Shown piece by piece: positions 27,124 to 35,816 of a stretch of DNA of 64,000 nt. Within the stretch, counting starts at the first letter, position 1. The number at the start of each line of letters is the position of its first letter. A program made the position numbers and the translations under genes. A model generated the notes under the pieces. It made no database searches and had not been told where the DNA came from. It saw nothing but the letters and a program-made list of their open reading frames with translations. This stretch comes from Aestuariivita sp. (lineage in GTDB: Bacteria > Pseudomonadota > Alphaproteobacteria > Rhodobacterales > Rhodobacteraceae), in NCBI GenBank assembly GCA_018401465.1, contig JAGYKE010000004.1:620001-684000 (forward strand), given 5' to 3'.

Positions 27124-27935
27124 TCGGACAGAGGTTTTTCCGTCGTCCCGAGGGCCTGCGCCAGCCGCGCCTGCGCTGATCCCGGACGCAGCGCCTTCTG
27201 CTGGGACTCGGCCGGCGCCCAACCGGTGAGCGTGACCAGATCGAACCGTGCAAGAAGCGATCCAAGGGGCCTTTCCTGCATGTCCCGGCAGATCGCCCCG
27301 GCCCGGTCAAAGACGGCGCGGCGGGTCGGGTAGCGCAGTCGGTCGGCCATTGCGTTGCCTTCGCCCATGGCGCGCAGATCGTGCATCAGGTGACGCAGAT
27401 CACGGTACTCGGCGGTCAGGGTCTGTGTATCGGCGACCGGCAGGGCAAGGCCCGCGCGCTGCAGCAGAGCGCCCAGATCGCGGAGTTCGGCCATCGGCAG
27501 GATGCGCGGCGACAGGCCGCCCGTCAGCTCGATTTCGGCTGTGGCCAGTGCAGTTCGCAGATCGGCCAGCGTCTCTCCCCCCGGCAGGATCGCAAGGCAA
27601 AGCCCGTCGGGCCGCAGGGCGCGGCGGCACTGGACAAGCTGGCCCACCGGATCGTCGGCCCAGTGGAGGCACATGGCGTGGATCACCAGATCATGTGCCT
27701 GCGGGTCAAGTGTGAGAACGTCGTCGTCGCGCGTCACGTAGGCACCAGGGAAGGCATCGGCCCACAGGCCTGGATGACCCGTCACCACCGCGATGTCCGT
27801 AAACCGCCTATTAACCATGGAAAGGCGATCCTTCGCCTCGTCCACCGCGGTGCGGTGCAGGAACAAATCGCCCGATGCGCGGGCGCGGTTCCGCATCAGC
27901 GCGGCGCGGTCGGTCAGGCGGGGTGTTCCGGTCAT
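27120..27935 (-). CDS. NDUFAF5/BioC-like SAM-dependent methyltransferase-fold protein
   Basis: This 271-residue protein matches, by eye, the C-terminal signature of mitochondrial complex I assembly factor NDUFAF5: GGLSPRILPMAELRDLGALL, then MHDLRAMGEGNA and LTGWAPAESQQKALRPGSA. NDUFAF5 hydroxylates an arginine of the NDUFS7 subunit; BioC is a distant relative. The usual glycine-rich SAM motif is poorly kept here (DIAVVTGHPGLWADAF), although the post-motif helix (LVIHAMCLHWADD) and RALRPDGLCLAILPGG remain. The gene is divergent from comF, with only 14 bp between the start codons, and is upstream of hemH. A role in respiratory complex I maturation is inference. Confidence 0.8.
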   Translation of the reverse strand: MTGTPRLTDRAALMRNRARASGDLFLHRTAVDEAKDRLSMVNRRFTDIAVVTGHPGLWADAFPGAYVTRDDDVLTLDPQAHDLVIHAMCLHWADDPVGQLVQCRRALRPDGLCLAILPGGETLADLRTALATAEIELTGGLSPRILPMAELRDLGALLQRAGLALPVADTQTLTAEYRDLRHLMHDLRAMGEGNAMADRLRYPTRRAVFDRAGAICRDMQERPLGSLLARFDLVTLTGWAPAESQQKALRPGSAQARLAQALGTTEKPLSD

Positions 27936-27949
27936 GTTGGATAGCTAGG

Positions 27950-28681
27950 ATGATGTGGTCGGGTTTGCAAACGGCCTTGGCGGCAGTCTTTCCGCCCCGC
28001 TGCGTCGCCTGCGGCGCGATGGTTGACCGCGATTTCGCGCTCTGCGGGGGATGCTGGGGCAAGATGCCCTTCATTTCGGGGCTTGTCTGCGACGCCTGCG
28101 GGGTGCCGCTGCCCGGCGCGGGCGACGGGCTGCGGACCGAGTGCGACGATTGCCTGATCACGCCACGGCCCTGGTCGGCGGGGCGGTCGGCGCTTTTGTA
28201 CCGCGACATGGCGCGCAAGCTGGTGCTGGGTCTCAAGCACGGCAGGCGCACGGAAATCGCGCGGCCCGCCGCGATCTGGATGGCGCGCGCCGGGCAGGAC
28301 ATCCTGAAGCCCGGCATGATCGTGGCGCCCATCCCGCTCCACTGGTCGCGGCTGGTCAGGCGCAGCTTCAACCAGTCGGCGGTTCTGGCTGACCGCGTCG
28401 CCCGGCAGACAGGCCTGCCGCATCTGCCCGATCTTCTGCGCCGGGTCCGCGCGACGCGGTCGCTTGACCACCGCACGGTGGCGGCGCGGTTTGCCGAGCT
28501 TGACCGGTCGATCGAGGTGCATCCGCGTTATGCGGCCCGCATGCGGGGGCGGCCCGTGCTGCTGGTCGATGACGTGATGACCTCGGGTGCGACCTTGGCC
28601 GAGGCGACGCGCGCCTGCCATGCGGCGGGCGCAGGCCCGGTTTTTGCCCTGACACTGGCGCGCGTTGCAAAAGAGACATAA
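27950..28681 (+). CDS. comF: ComF family phosphoribosyltransferase-like protein
   Basis: This 243-residue ComF-type protein has an N-terminal zinc-finger part with paired cysteines (CVACGAM, CGGCW, CDACG, CDDCL). A PRTase fold follows, ending with the phosphoribosyl-binding motif VLLVDDVMTSGATLAEA. In naturally competent bacteria ComF helps take up single-stranded DNA; its role here is not proven. The ATG at 27950 is chosen from two adjacent ATGs, leaving 14 bp to the divergent methyltransferase start. Downstream grxC, nitrilase and marR genes are on the same strand with small gaps or overlaps. Confidence 0.92.
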   Translation: MMWSGLQTALAAVFPPRCVACGAMVDRDFALCGGCWGKMPFISGLVCDACGVPLPGAGDGLRTECDDCLITPRPWSAGRSALLYRDMARKLVLGLKHGRRTEIARPAAIWMARAGQDILKPGMIVAPIPLHWSRLVRRSFNQSAVLADRVARQTGLPHLPDLLRRVRATRSLDHRTVAARFAELDRSIEVHPRYAARMRGRPVLLVDDVMTSGATLAEATRACHAAGAGPVFALTLARVAKET

Positions 28682-28724
28682 ATCCCCGAGAACGGACCAG
28701 AAGCCCTTTTTCGGGATCATCGCC

Positions 28725-28982
28725 ATGCAGCCTGTCGAAATCTACACCGCGCCGCTTTGCGGCTATTGCCACGCCGCCAAGCGGCTTCTCACCGAAAAGG
28801 GCGTCGCCTTTTCCGAGATCGATCTGGGCCGCCAGCCCGACCGGCGGGCCGAGATGATGCAGCGTGCGGGTGGTCGCCACACCGTGCCGCAGATCTTCAT
28901 CGGCGCGACCCATGTGGGCGGCTGCGACGATCTTTATGCGCTGGAACGCGCGGGCAAGCTGGACGGGATGCTGGCGGCCTGA
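28725..28982 (+). CDS. grxC: Glutaredoxin 3
   Basis: This 85-residue dithiol glutaredoxin has the active site LCGYCHAAKRLL (CxxC at residues 11-14), the cis-Pro segment HTVPQIFIGATHVGG, and the GG loop with DDLYALERAGKL. It reduces protein and low-molecular-weight disulfides using glutathione. Its stop shares a base with the ATG of the amidase gene (TGATG), so they are coupled; that neighbour belongs to the deaminated-glutathione amidase group, consistent with a glutathione theme. Confidence 0.95.
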   Translation: MQPVEIYTAPLCGYCHAAKRLLTEKGVAFSEIDLGRQPDRRAEMMQRAGGRHTVPQIFIGATHVGGCDDLYALERAGKLDGMLAA

Positions 28983-29815
28983 TGCGGGCCGCGCTGATCC
29001 AGCTCTGTTCGTCGGACGACCCGGCGGCGAACCTGCCCGTGACGCAGGATCTTGTCGCGCAGGCGGCGGCGCAGGGCGCGCAGCTGATCGCGACGCCCGA
29101 AGTCACCAACTGCGTCTCGGGCAGCTGTGATCGACAGAATGCCGTCCTGCAGCACGAAGGCGATGACATCACCCTTGCCGCGCTGCGCGCGCAGGCGACC
29201 GATCTGCGGATCTGGCTGGTCATCGGGTCGCTGGCGCTCAAGACCGATGATCCCGACGGACGTTTCGCCAACCGGTCCTTCCTGATCGGCCCCGATGGCG
29301 GGATCGTTGCGTGGTACGACAAGATCCACATGTTCGACGTGCAGGTCACACCCGAAGAAACCTATCGCGAATCGGCGGGCTTCCGTCCGGGCACGCGGGC
29401 GGTCGTCGCGCAGGCGGGCGATCTGCGGATCGGGATGACCGTGTGCTATGACGTCCGCTTCGGGCACCTTCATCACGCCCTGGCGCAGGCGGGGGCGCAG
29501 GTGCTGACGGTTCCGGCGGCCTTTTCGCCGGTGACGGGCGCGGCGCATTGGCACCCCCTTCTGCGCACCCGCGCGATCGAGACGGGCTGCTATGTCCTTG
29601 CCCCGGCGCAATCTGGGCAGCACGGCTCGACCACCGGACACAGGCGCAGCACCTATGGGCACAGTCTGGCCGTGTCCCCCTGGGGCGAGGTGCTGGTGGA
29701 CGCAGGGGAAACCGGCCCCGGTGTTCACATCGTCGAACTGGACGCTAAGTCAGTGGAAGAGGCGCGCCGCAAGGTGCCGTCCCTCACCCATGTACGAGGT
29801 TTCGACGGACCCTGA
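28982..29815 (+). CDS. Carbon-nitrogen hydrolase, deaminated-glutathione amidase (Nit1/NitA)-like
   Basis: This 277-residue nitrilase-superfamily amidase has the Glu-Lys-Cys triad in its usual contexts: LIATPEVTNCVSG (Glu), WYDKIHMFDVQV (Lys) and IGMTVCYDVRFGH (Cys). Family members of this Nit1 group repair or recycle deaminated glutathione. It starts at the grxC stop (TGATG) and its own stop overlaps the marR-like start in the same way, indicating translational coupling of grxC-nit-marR. Confidence 0.9.
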   Translation: MRAALIQLCSSDDPAANLPVTQDLVAQAAAQGAQLIATPEVTNCVSGSCDRQNAVLQHEGDDITLAALRAQATDLRIWLVIGSLALKTDDPDGRFANRSFLIGPDGGIVAWYDKIHMFDVQVTPEETYRESAGFRPGTRAVVAQAGDLRIGMTVCYDVRFGHLHHALAQAGAQVLTVPAAFSPVTGAAHWHPLLRTRAIETGCYVLAPAQSGQHGSTTGHRRSTYGHSLAVSPWGEVLVDAGETGPGVHIVELDAKSVEEARRKVPSLTHVRGFDGP

Positions 29816-30258
29816 TGACCGACGATACCGGCCCCGTGGCCGTGACCCTGTTCAGCGAAATCCTGACCGCGGATCAGCTTCTGCGGAACAGGTTGAGCAA
29901 GGTCTTGCCCAAGGGCATGGAGATCTCGCATTTCTCGGTCCTGAATCATCTGGCTTTCGTCGCCGATGAAAGGTCGCCCGCGCAGCTGGCCAAGGTGTTC
30001 CACGTCACCCGGGGCGCGATGACTAACACGCTGTCGAAACTGGAATGGGCCGGGTACGTGCATATCCGCCCCGACTGGGACGACGCGCGGCGCAAGATGG
30101 TGTCGATCAGCCCGGCGGGACGGCGCGCCCGCGAACAGGCCATCGCCGCCATCGCGCCGGTCATCAACCGGATGGTGTCCGAGGTGGGGACAGACAAGGT
30201 GCGCGGCGCGATCCCGGTCCTGCGGGACCTGCGCCGCAAGCTGGAAAGCGACGATTAG
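29815..30258 (+). CDS. MarR-family transcriptional regulator
   Basis: This 147-residue winged helix-turn-helix protein of MarR type has a recognition helix in [21 protein letters not shown] and a wing [21 protein letters not shown]. The last 40 residues form the dimerisation helix. It begins at the amidase stop (TGATG) and ends in a 4-bp convergent overlap with ubiG. By position it may regulate its own comF-grxC-nit unit; the effector is unknown. Confidence 0.9.
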   Translation: MTDDTGPVAVTLFSEILTADQLLRNRLSKVLPKGMEISHFSVLNHLAFVADERSPAQLAKVFHVTRGAMTNTLSKLEWAGYVHIRPDWDDARRKMVSISPAGRRAREQAIAAIAPVINRMVSEVGTDKVRGAIPVLRDLRRKLESDD

Positions 30259-31010
30259 GGTTTCAGCGCCGCGGTGACATAGTTCACCGACAAGTCGCGG
30301 TCGGAAATGCTCCACGTCCACGTGATCGGGTTGAAGACATATCCCTTGCGGTCGACGGGGTTCAGCCCGGCCTGCCGCATCAGGTCGAAAAGCTCGTCCG
30401 GCGTGATGAACTTCGACCATTCATGCGTGCCCTTGGGCAGCCAGCGCATGACGTATTCCGCCCCGATGATCGCCATCATGTAGCTTTTGGGGTTCCGGTT
30501 GATCGTGGAACACAGGTGCAGCCCGCCGGGTTTCAGCAATTCGCGGCAGGCGGTGAGATAGGCGAGAGGGTCAGAGACGTGTTCGACCACCTCCATGTTC
30601 AGGACGATGTCGAACTGCTCGCCCGCGGCGGCCATGTCTTCCGCAGTCGTGTGGCGATAGTCGATCTGAAGCCCGGATTGTTCGGCGTGAACCTGCGCCA
30701 CCGGGATATTGCGCGCGGCGGCATCCGCGCCCACCACATCGGCGCCCAGCCGCGCCATCGGTTCGCACAGAAGACCGCCACCGCAGCCGATGTCGAGGAT
30801 GCGCAGACCTGCGAAGGGCAGCGGCACCGTCAGATCACGGTCGAATTCCCCCGCGATCTGCGACGTGATATAGTCAAGTCTGCAAGGATTGAGCATATGG
30901 AGCGGCTTGAACTTGCCATTGGGGTCCCACCATTCGGCCGCCATCGCTTCGAACTTGGCGACTTCGGACGGGTCCACCGTGCTGCGTTCCGCTTGCATTT
31001 GCCTCTCCAT
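30255..31010 (-). CDS. ubiG: 3-demethylubiquinol 3-O-methyltransferase
   Basis: UbiG carries out both O-methylations in ubiquinone synthesis, in the cytoplasm or at the membrane surface. The SAM motif is [19 protein letters not shown] (about residues 69-87) with [11 protein letters not shown] later. The N-terminal block [20 protein letters not shown] and [11 protein letters not shown] are characteristic of UbiG. The start at 31010 ([14 protein letters not shown]) is preferred; an in-frame upstream start would overlap the divergent pip promoter and start codon. Only 37 bp separate it from pip. Confidence 0.95.
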   Translation of the reverse strand: MERQMQAERSTVDPSEVAKFEAMAAEWWDPNGKFKPLHMLNPCRLDYITSQIAGEFDRDLTVPLPFAGLRILDIGCGGGLLCEPMARLGADVVGADAAARNIPVAQVHAEQSGLQIDYRHTTAEDMAAAGEQFDIVLNMEVVEHVSDPLAYLTACRELLKPGGLHLCSTINRNPKSYMMAIIGAEYVMRWLPKGTHEWSKFITPDELFDLMRQAGLNPVDRKGYVFNPITWTWSISDRDLSVNYVTAALKP

Positions 31011-31033
31011 ATGCTCTTTTGGCTCTCGCGACC

Positions 31034-31039
31034 TATATA
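31034..31039. promoter_or_regulatory. Candidate -10 element in the 37-bp ubiG-pip gap
   Basis: A palindromic TATATA in the context CCTATATAGG is the only promoter-like element between the two divergent start codons. Reading toward pip it would place transcription start within 1-3 bases of the ATG at 31048, so pip may be made from a nearly leaderless mRNA. No good -35 box is visible in either direction. Confidence 0.35.
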
Positions 31040-31047
31040 GGCCTGTG

Positions 31048-32025
31048 ATGGACAAATACCCGGACCAAAAGCGCGCAGTCCAATACCTGTATCCGCCGAT
31101 CGATCCCTTCGATCAGCGGATGCTGGACGTGGGCCAAGGCCATCAGGTCTATGTCGAACAATGCGGCAACCCCGACGGCGTGCCCGTGGTGGTTCTGCAT
31201 GGCGGCCCAGGCGGCGGCTGCAGCCCGGCGATGCGGCGCTATTTCGATCCGCGCGTCTTCCGGATCGTGCTGTTCGATCAGCGCGGCTGCGGGCGGTCGC
31301 GGCCGCATGCGTCGGTTCAGAACAACACGACATGGCATCTGGTCGAGGATATCGAAAAGATCCGTCGCACGCTCGGCATAGACGCGTGGTGTGTGTTCGG
31401 CGGAAGCTGGGGCGCGACGTTGTCGCTGGTCTATGCGCAGGAACATCCCGACCGGGTTCTGCGCCTTGTCCTGCGCGGTGTCTTCCTGATGACGAAGGCG
31501 GAACTCGACTGGTTCTATGGCGGTGGCGCGGGCCGGTTCTGGCCCGAAACCTGGGCCCGCTTCGTATCGGTCATTCCCGAAGCGGAACGCGACGACCTGA
31601 TCGCTGCCTATCACCGGCGGCTGTTCAGCGGCGATATGGCGAAGGAAACGCGTTATGCCCGTGCCTGGTCGGCGTGGGAGAACGCGCTGGCCTCGATCCA
31701 CTCCAACGGCGCTGCGGGCGAAAGCCCTGGGGACTATGCCCGCGCTTTCGCGCGGCTCGAGAATCACTATTTCATCAATGGCGGCTTCCTTGAATTCGAC
31801 GGTCAGATCCTGTCGCACATGGGCCGAATCAAGCACATTCCGGGCGTCATCGTGCAGGGCCGCTACGACATGATCTGCCCGCCCGAGGCCGCCTGGCGTC
31901 TGGCCCAGGCCTGGCCGGGTTGCGACCTGCGGATGGTGCGCAACGCGGGCCATGCCCTGTCCGAACCGGGGACCAGCGCGGAACTTGTCCGCGCCATGGA
32001 CCGCATCGCGCAGGAGCTGGGCTGA
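31048..32025 (+). CDS. pip: Proline iminopeptidase
   Basis: This 325-residue alpha/beta hydrolase of peptidase family S33 releases N-terminal proline from peptides. The oxyanion motif [15 protein letters not shown] is followed by [13 protein letters not shown] and the nucleophile elbow [11 protein letters not shown]. The catalytic Asp and His fall in [12 protein letters not shown] and [10 protein letters not shown]. It is cytoplasmic, with no signal peptide. The start at 31048 ([15 protein letters not shown]) lies 37 bp from the divergent ubiG start. A solute-binding-like gene follows 2 bp later. Confidence 0.95.
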   Translation: MDKYPDQKRAVQYLYPPIDPFDQRMLDVGQGHQVYVEQCGNPDGVPVVVLHGGPGGGCSPAMRRYFDPRVFRIVLFDQRGCGRSRPHASVQNNTTWHLVEDIEKIRRTLGIDAWCVFGGSWGATLSLVYAQEHPDRVLRLVLRGVFLMTKAELDWFYGGGAGRFWPETWARFVSVIPEAERDDLIAAYHRRLFSGDMAKETRYARAWSAWENALASIHSNGAAGESPGDYARAFARLENHYFINGGFLEFDGQILSHMGRIKHIPGVIVQGRYDMICPPEAAWRLAQAWPGCDLRMVRNAGHALSEPGTSAELVRAMDRIAQELG

Positions 32026-32027
32026 CA

Positions 32028-32846
32028 ATGTCGCGCCTTGTCGATCGCCGTGCGCTTTTCACCACCGGTGCCGCCGCCGCGCTGCTGACGGCAAGCGGCG
32101 TGTCGCTTGACGCGGCACCGCGGCGGGGCGGGCGGCTGCGGCTGGCGGTGCCGCGCGGTGATCTTTTCGATGCCGCTGCGCGCGGGGCGCTTTACGACAC
32201 GCTGACCGATGTGGGCGCCGACGGGCTCCTGCGGGGCGAACTGGCGACTGACTGGACCACAGACGCGCAGGCCCGCGAGTGGCGTCTGACCCTGCGCCGC
32301 GATGTACTTTTCCACGACGGGCGGCCCTTCACCGCTGAAGATGCCGCCGCGGCGCTGATCCGCCACGGGTTCGCCGCGCGGATAGGAGCCGATGGCGACG
32401 TGCTGAGGGTGTCGCTTGATGCGCCCGATCCCGATCTGCCCTACCGGCTGGCCGATCCCGCGCTGGTGATGCAGGCCCCGGGGGTCGAAGACCTGCCCTC
32501 AGGAACAGGGCCTTACGCCCTGCAGAGCCTGCGCCCGGGCCGTCACCTGATCGCCGACCGCGTGGCGCCGCATCACAAGGACGGTCAGTCGGGCTGGTTC
32601 GACAGCGTCGAGATCGCGGTGATCCCTGATGCCGCCGTCCGGGCCGAGGCGCTGCGCGACGGGTTCGTTGATGTCGCCGCCCTGCCAGATGCGGCGCTGC
32701 TGGCGGACCGGCCGGGCCTTCTGTTCCATCCGTCATCGGCCGACGCGGTTCTTGCCGCCGGTCAGGGCGTGACGTTGCCGCGCAATATCGGTGCGCGCGC
32801 GCCCCTCGATGACGGGCGGATCGCACAGCGTTGGTGGCAGGCCTGA
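32028..32846 (+). CDS. Short extracellular solute-binding protein-like (family 5) protein
   Basis: This 272-residue protein resembles the N-terminal lobe of peptide/nickel ABC transporter binding proteins (SBP_bac_5): signal-like start ([20 protein letters not shown]), then [35 protein letters not shown] and [10 protein letters not shown]. Full family members are about 500 residues, so the second lobe is mostly missing and the protein ends soon after an abrupt, still composition-normal, C-terminus. No permease or ATPase genes are near. It begins 2 bp after pip, suggesting a shared peptide-related role; it could be a decayed or repurposed binding protein. Confidence 0.75.
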   Translation: MSRLVDRRALFTTGAAAALLTASGVSLDAAPRRGGRLRLAVPRGDLFDAAARGALYDTLTDVGADGLLRGELATDWTTDAQAREWRLTLRRDVLFHDGRPFTAEDAAAALIRHGFAARIGADGDVLRVSLDAPDPDLPYRLADPALVMQAPGVEDLPSGTGPYALQSLRPGRHLIADRVAPHHKDGQSGWFDSVEIAVIPDAAVRAEALRDGFVDVAALPDAALLADRPGLLFHPSSADAVLAAGQGVTLPRNIGARAPLDDGRIAQRWWQA

Positions 32847-32854
32847 GACGGGGC

Positions 32855-32883
32855 TTGCAGTCGCTGCCGTTCCCGCCTATACG
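32855..32883 (+). promoter_or_regulatory. Promoter of the rimP-nusA-ylxR-infB operon
   Basis: TTGCAG (32855-32860) and TATACG (32878-32883) are separated by exactly 17 bp, a good sigma70-type promoter directly after the upstream stop. Expected transcription start is near 32890, giving an 80-nt structured leader before rimP. Confidence 0.65.
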
Positions 32884-32901
32884 ACCTTCAACAGCGGCGC
32901 G

Positions 32902-32960
32902 CCGGGGTCCAAACCCGGGGCCCACCGGAAAAGTCTGACGGGCCGCGCGCCCGTTTTTTT
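32902..32960 (+). promoter_or_regulatory. Structured leader with terminator-like hairpin before rimP
   Basis: The leader holds a 5-bp stem CCGGG/CCCGG with a 7-nt loop GTCCAAA (32902-32918). A second hairpin follows: ACGGGC (32938-32943), a 5-nt loop, GCCCGT (32949-32954), and then a T run to 32960. The latter has the form of an intrinsic terminator only 13 bp before the rimP ATG. The segment GGCCC (32919-32923) can pair with GGGCC (32940-32944), which would break the terminator, so attenuation is possible. Confidence 0.5.
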
Positions 32961-32973
32961 ATTGTCGGAACCC

Positions 32974-33549
32974 ATGTCCAACACCCTTATCGCCAAAAGC
33001 GCGATGGATCGCCGGATCGCCGAGATCATCACCCCCGTCATCGAGGACTTGGGGTTCGAGGTCGTGCGCATTCGCCTGATGTCGGGCAAGACGCCGCTTC
33101 TGCAGATCATGGCCGATCGCGCCGATGGCGGGATCGAGGTGGACGACTGCGCCGAGATCTCGAATGCCGTCTCTGCGATTATGGACGTGGAAGACCCGAT
33201 TCTCGATGCCTATACGCTCGAAGTGTCGAGTCCCGGCATCGACCGCCCGCTGACGCGGCTGAAGGACTTCGACACCTACGAAGGATACGAGGCCAAACTG
33301 GAAACCGCCGATCTGATCGATGGGCGGCGCCGGTTCCGCGGTGTCCTTGCCGGGATCGAGGAGGACGAGGTCCTCGTGAACGTGGAAGAAGGCACCATCG
33401 GGCTGAAATTCGACTGGCTGTCGGATGCCAAGCTTGTGCTGACCGACGACCTGATCCGCGAAATGCTGCGTGCCCGAAAGGCCGCGGGCATCCTGAACGA
33501 AGACGCTTTCGACGAGATTGAAACCGAAACCTCGGGTGAGGAGGACTGA
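32974..33549 (+). CDS. rimP: Ribosome maturation factor RimP
   Basis: RimP (191 residues) acts in 30S subunit maturation. The family blocks are visible: [35 protein letters not shown], and [18 protein letters not shown]; the C-terminal SH3-like domain ends in an acidic tail (ETETSGEED). The ATG at 32974 ([15 protein letters not shown]) is chosen over an upstream in-frame start that would cover the leader hairpins. It is the first gene of the rimP-nusA-ylxR-infB operon; nusA follows 4 bp later. Confidence 0.97.
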   Translation: MSNTLIAKSAMDRRIAEIITPVIEDLGFEVVRIRLMSGKTPLLQIMADRADGGIEVDDCAEISNAVSAIMDVEDPILDAYTLEVSSPGIDRPLTRLKDFDTYEGYEAKLETADLIDGRRRFRGVLAGIEEDEVLVNVEEGTIGLKFDWLSDAKLVLTDDLIREMLRARKAAGILNEDAFDEIETETSGEED

Positions 33550-33553
33550 ACCC

Positions 33554-35161
33554 ATGGCGATTACCTCGGCCAACCAGCTCGAGCTTCTGCAGACCGCCGA
33601 AGCCGTGGCGCGCGAAAAGATGATCGACCCCGCTCTGGTCATCGAAGCGATGGAGGAAAGCCTCGCCCGTGCGGCCAAGAGCCGTTACGGCAGCGAAATG
33701 GACATCCGCGTGAAGATCGACCGCAAGACCGGTCGCGCCATCTTCACCCGCGTGCGCACCGTCGTCGAGGATGACGCGGTCGAAAATTATCAGGCCGAGA
33801 TGACCGTCGCGCAGGCCGGGCAATACATGGAAGACCCCAAGATCGGGGACACCTTCGTGGAAGAGGTCCCGCCGGTCGACATGGGCCGCATCGCCGCGCA
33901 GTCGGCCAAGCAGGTGATTCTGCAGAAGGTCCGCGAGGCCGAGCGCGAACGCCAGTACGAGGAATTCAAGGACCGCGCGGGCACCATCATCAACGGTGTC
34001 GTCAAGCGCGAGGAATACGGCAACATCATCGTCGACGTGGGCGCGGGTGAAGCCGTGCTGCGCCGCAACGAAAAGATCGGCCGCGAAAGCTATCGCCCCG
34101 GCGACCGCATCCGCGTCTTCATCAAGGACGTGCGCCGCGAACCGCGCGGGCCGCAGATCTTCCTGTCGCGCACCGCACCGGAATTCATGGCGGCGCTGTT
34201 CAAGATGGAAGTGCCCGAAATCTATGATGGCATCATCGAGATCAAGGCCGTGGCCCGCGACCCGGGTTCGCGCGCGAAGATCGCGGTTATCAGCTATGAC
34301 AACTCGATCGACCCGGTCGGCGCCTGCGTCGGCATGCGCGGCAGCCGCGTGCAGGCCGTCGTGAACGAACTGCAGGGCGAAAAGATCGACATCATCCCGT
34401 GGAACGAAGATCAGCCCACGTTCCTGGTCAACGCGCTGCAGCCCGCCGAGGTGACCAAGGTCGTCCTTGACGAAGAAGCCGGCAAGATCGAGGTCGTGGT
34501 GCCGGAAGAGCAGCTGAGCCTCGCAATCGGCCGCCGTGGCCAGAACGTGCGTCTGGCGTCGCAGCTCACCGGGCTCGACATCGACATCATGACCGAGGAA
34601 GAGGAAAGCAAGCGCCGTCAGGCCGAGTTTGAAGAGCGCACCAAGCTCTTCATGGATACGCTCGATCTCGACGAATTCTTCGCGCAGCTTCTGGTGTCGG
34701 AAGGGTTCACCAACCTTGAGGAAGTGGCCTATGTCGATCTCGACGAACTGCTGGTCATCGATGGCGTAGACGACGGCACGGCCGAGGAACTGCAGGCCCG
34801 CGCCCGCGACTATATCGAAGAACAGAACCGCAAGGCGCTGGAAAACGCCCGGGCGCTGGGCGTCGAAGACAGCCTGATCGAGTTCGACGGGCTGACGCCC
34901 CAGATGGTCGAGGCGCTGGCCAAGGACGGCGTCAAGACGCTGGAAGACTTCGCCACCTGCGCCGACTGGGAACTGGCGGGGGGCTGGACGACCGTCGATG
35001 GCGAACGCGTCAAGGACGATGGTCTTCTGGAACCCTTCGACGTGTCACTGGAAGAGGCACAGCATCTGGTGATGACTGCCCGCATCCTGCTTGGCTGGGT
35101 CGACCCTACTGAACTCGAAGCCGGTGAAGATACCGACGAAGAAGAGGAGGCCGGGGCCTGA
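33554..35161 (+). CDS. nusA: Transcription termination/antitermination factor NusA
   Basis: NusA (535 residues) binds RNA polymerase and nascent RNA and modulates pausing, termination and antitermination. The N-terminal polymerase-binding domain is followed by an S1 domain ([20 protein letters not shown]), two KH domains ([35 protein letters not shown]), and two C-terminal acidic helix-hairpin repeats ([30 protein letters not shown]). An acidic tail ends it. It starts 4 bp after rimP, and in other bacteria NusA autoregulates this operon through the leader. Confidence 0.98.
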   Translation: MAITSANQLELLQTAEAVAREKMIDPALVIEAMEESLARAAKSRYGSEMDIRVKIDRKTGRAIFTRVRTVVEDDAVENYQAEMTVAQAGQYMEDPKIGDTFVEEVPPVDMGRIAAQSAKQVILQKVREAERERQYEEFKDRAGTIINGVVKREEYGNIIVDVGAGEAVLRRNEKIGRESYRPGDRIRVFIKDVRREPRGPQIFLSRTAPEFMAALFKMEVPEIYDGIIEIKAVARDPGSRAKIAVISYDNSIDPVGACVGMRGSRVQAVVNELQGEKIDIIPWNEDQPTFLVNALQPAEVTKVVLDEEAGKIEVVVPEEQLSLAIGRRGQNVRLASQLTGLDIDIMTEEEESKRRQAEFEERTKLFMDTLDLDEFFAQLLVSEGFTNLEEVAYVDLDELLVIDGVDDGTAEELQARARDYIEEQNRKALENARALGVEDSLIEFDGLTPQMVEALAKDGVKTLEDFATCADWELAGGWTTVDGERVKDDGLLEPFDVSLEEAQHLVMTARILLGWVDPTELEAGEDTDEEEEAGA

Positions 35162-35183
35162 TCTCAGGTCCCGGAGGAGCGCG

Positions 35184-35816
35184 ATGGGACGCGGCGGCGC
35201 ATCCACGGACCGGACGGACGAAGCCGAGCGGCGCTGCATCGCCACGGGCGAGGTGCAGCCGAAAGGCGGCCTGATCCGGTTCGTTGCGTCACCCGAAGGC
35301 GTCGTGGTGCCGGACGTGCTTGAAAAGTTGCCCGGTCGCGGTGTCTGGGTCGCGGCGGATCGCGCCGCGCTCGACAAGGCGGTGGCGAAGAAGCTGTTCG
35401 CGCGCGCGTTCAAACAGCCTGTGACCCTGCCCGATGGCTTGGTCGAAGAAGTCGAGCGTCAGCTTGTGCGCCGGCTTGTCGGGCTGATCGCGCTGGCGCG
35501 CAAATCGGGCGAGTCCGTCGCCGGATACGAGAAGACGAAGGACTGGCTCGACAAGGACAAGGCGCGCGTCCTGATCCAGGCATCAGACGGATCGGGCCGG
35601 GGCAAATCGAAACTGTCCACGCCGCAGGGCGGGCGTTTCATCGGCTGGCTTACGGCCGACGAACTGGGCATGGCTTTCGGCCGCCAAACTGTGATACACG
35701 CCGCCCTCGGCTCTGGTGGACTCGGACAACGTGTTGTAGAGGAGGCGCAAAGGCTTAAAGGCCTGCGCCCGACGAACGACGGCGGCACCCGCCGCCGGGA
35801 AGGAAAAAAGGCTTGA
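35184..35816 (+). CDS. YlxR (DUF448) RNA-binding protein with L7Ae-like C-terminal domain
   Basis: This 210-residue fusion is typical of alphaproteobacteria. The N-terminal YlxR domain (about residues 14-80) has [18 protein letters not shown] and [19 protein letters not shown]. The C-terminal part (about 90-190) resembles an L7Ae/L30e fold ([20 protein letters not shown]). Good Shine-Dalgarno GGAGGA lies 8 bp before ATG at 35184; an upstream in-frame start lies inside nusA. Function is presumably ribosome- or RNase P-related. The stop overlaps the infB start. Confidence 0.92.
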   Translation: MGRGGASTDRTDEAERRCIATGEVQPKGGLIRFVASPEGVVVPDVLEKLPGRGVWVAADRAALDKAVAKKLFARAFKQPVTLPDGLVEEVERQLVRRLVGLIALARKSGESVAGYEKTKDWLDKDKARVLIQASDGSGRGKSKLSTPQGGRFIGWLTADELGMAFGRQTVIHAALGSGGLGQRVVEEAQRLKGLRPTNDGGTRRREGKKA

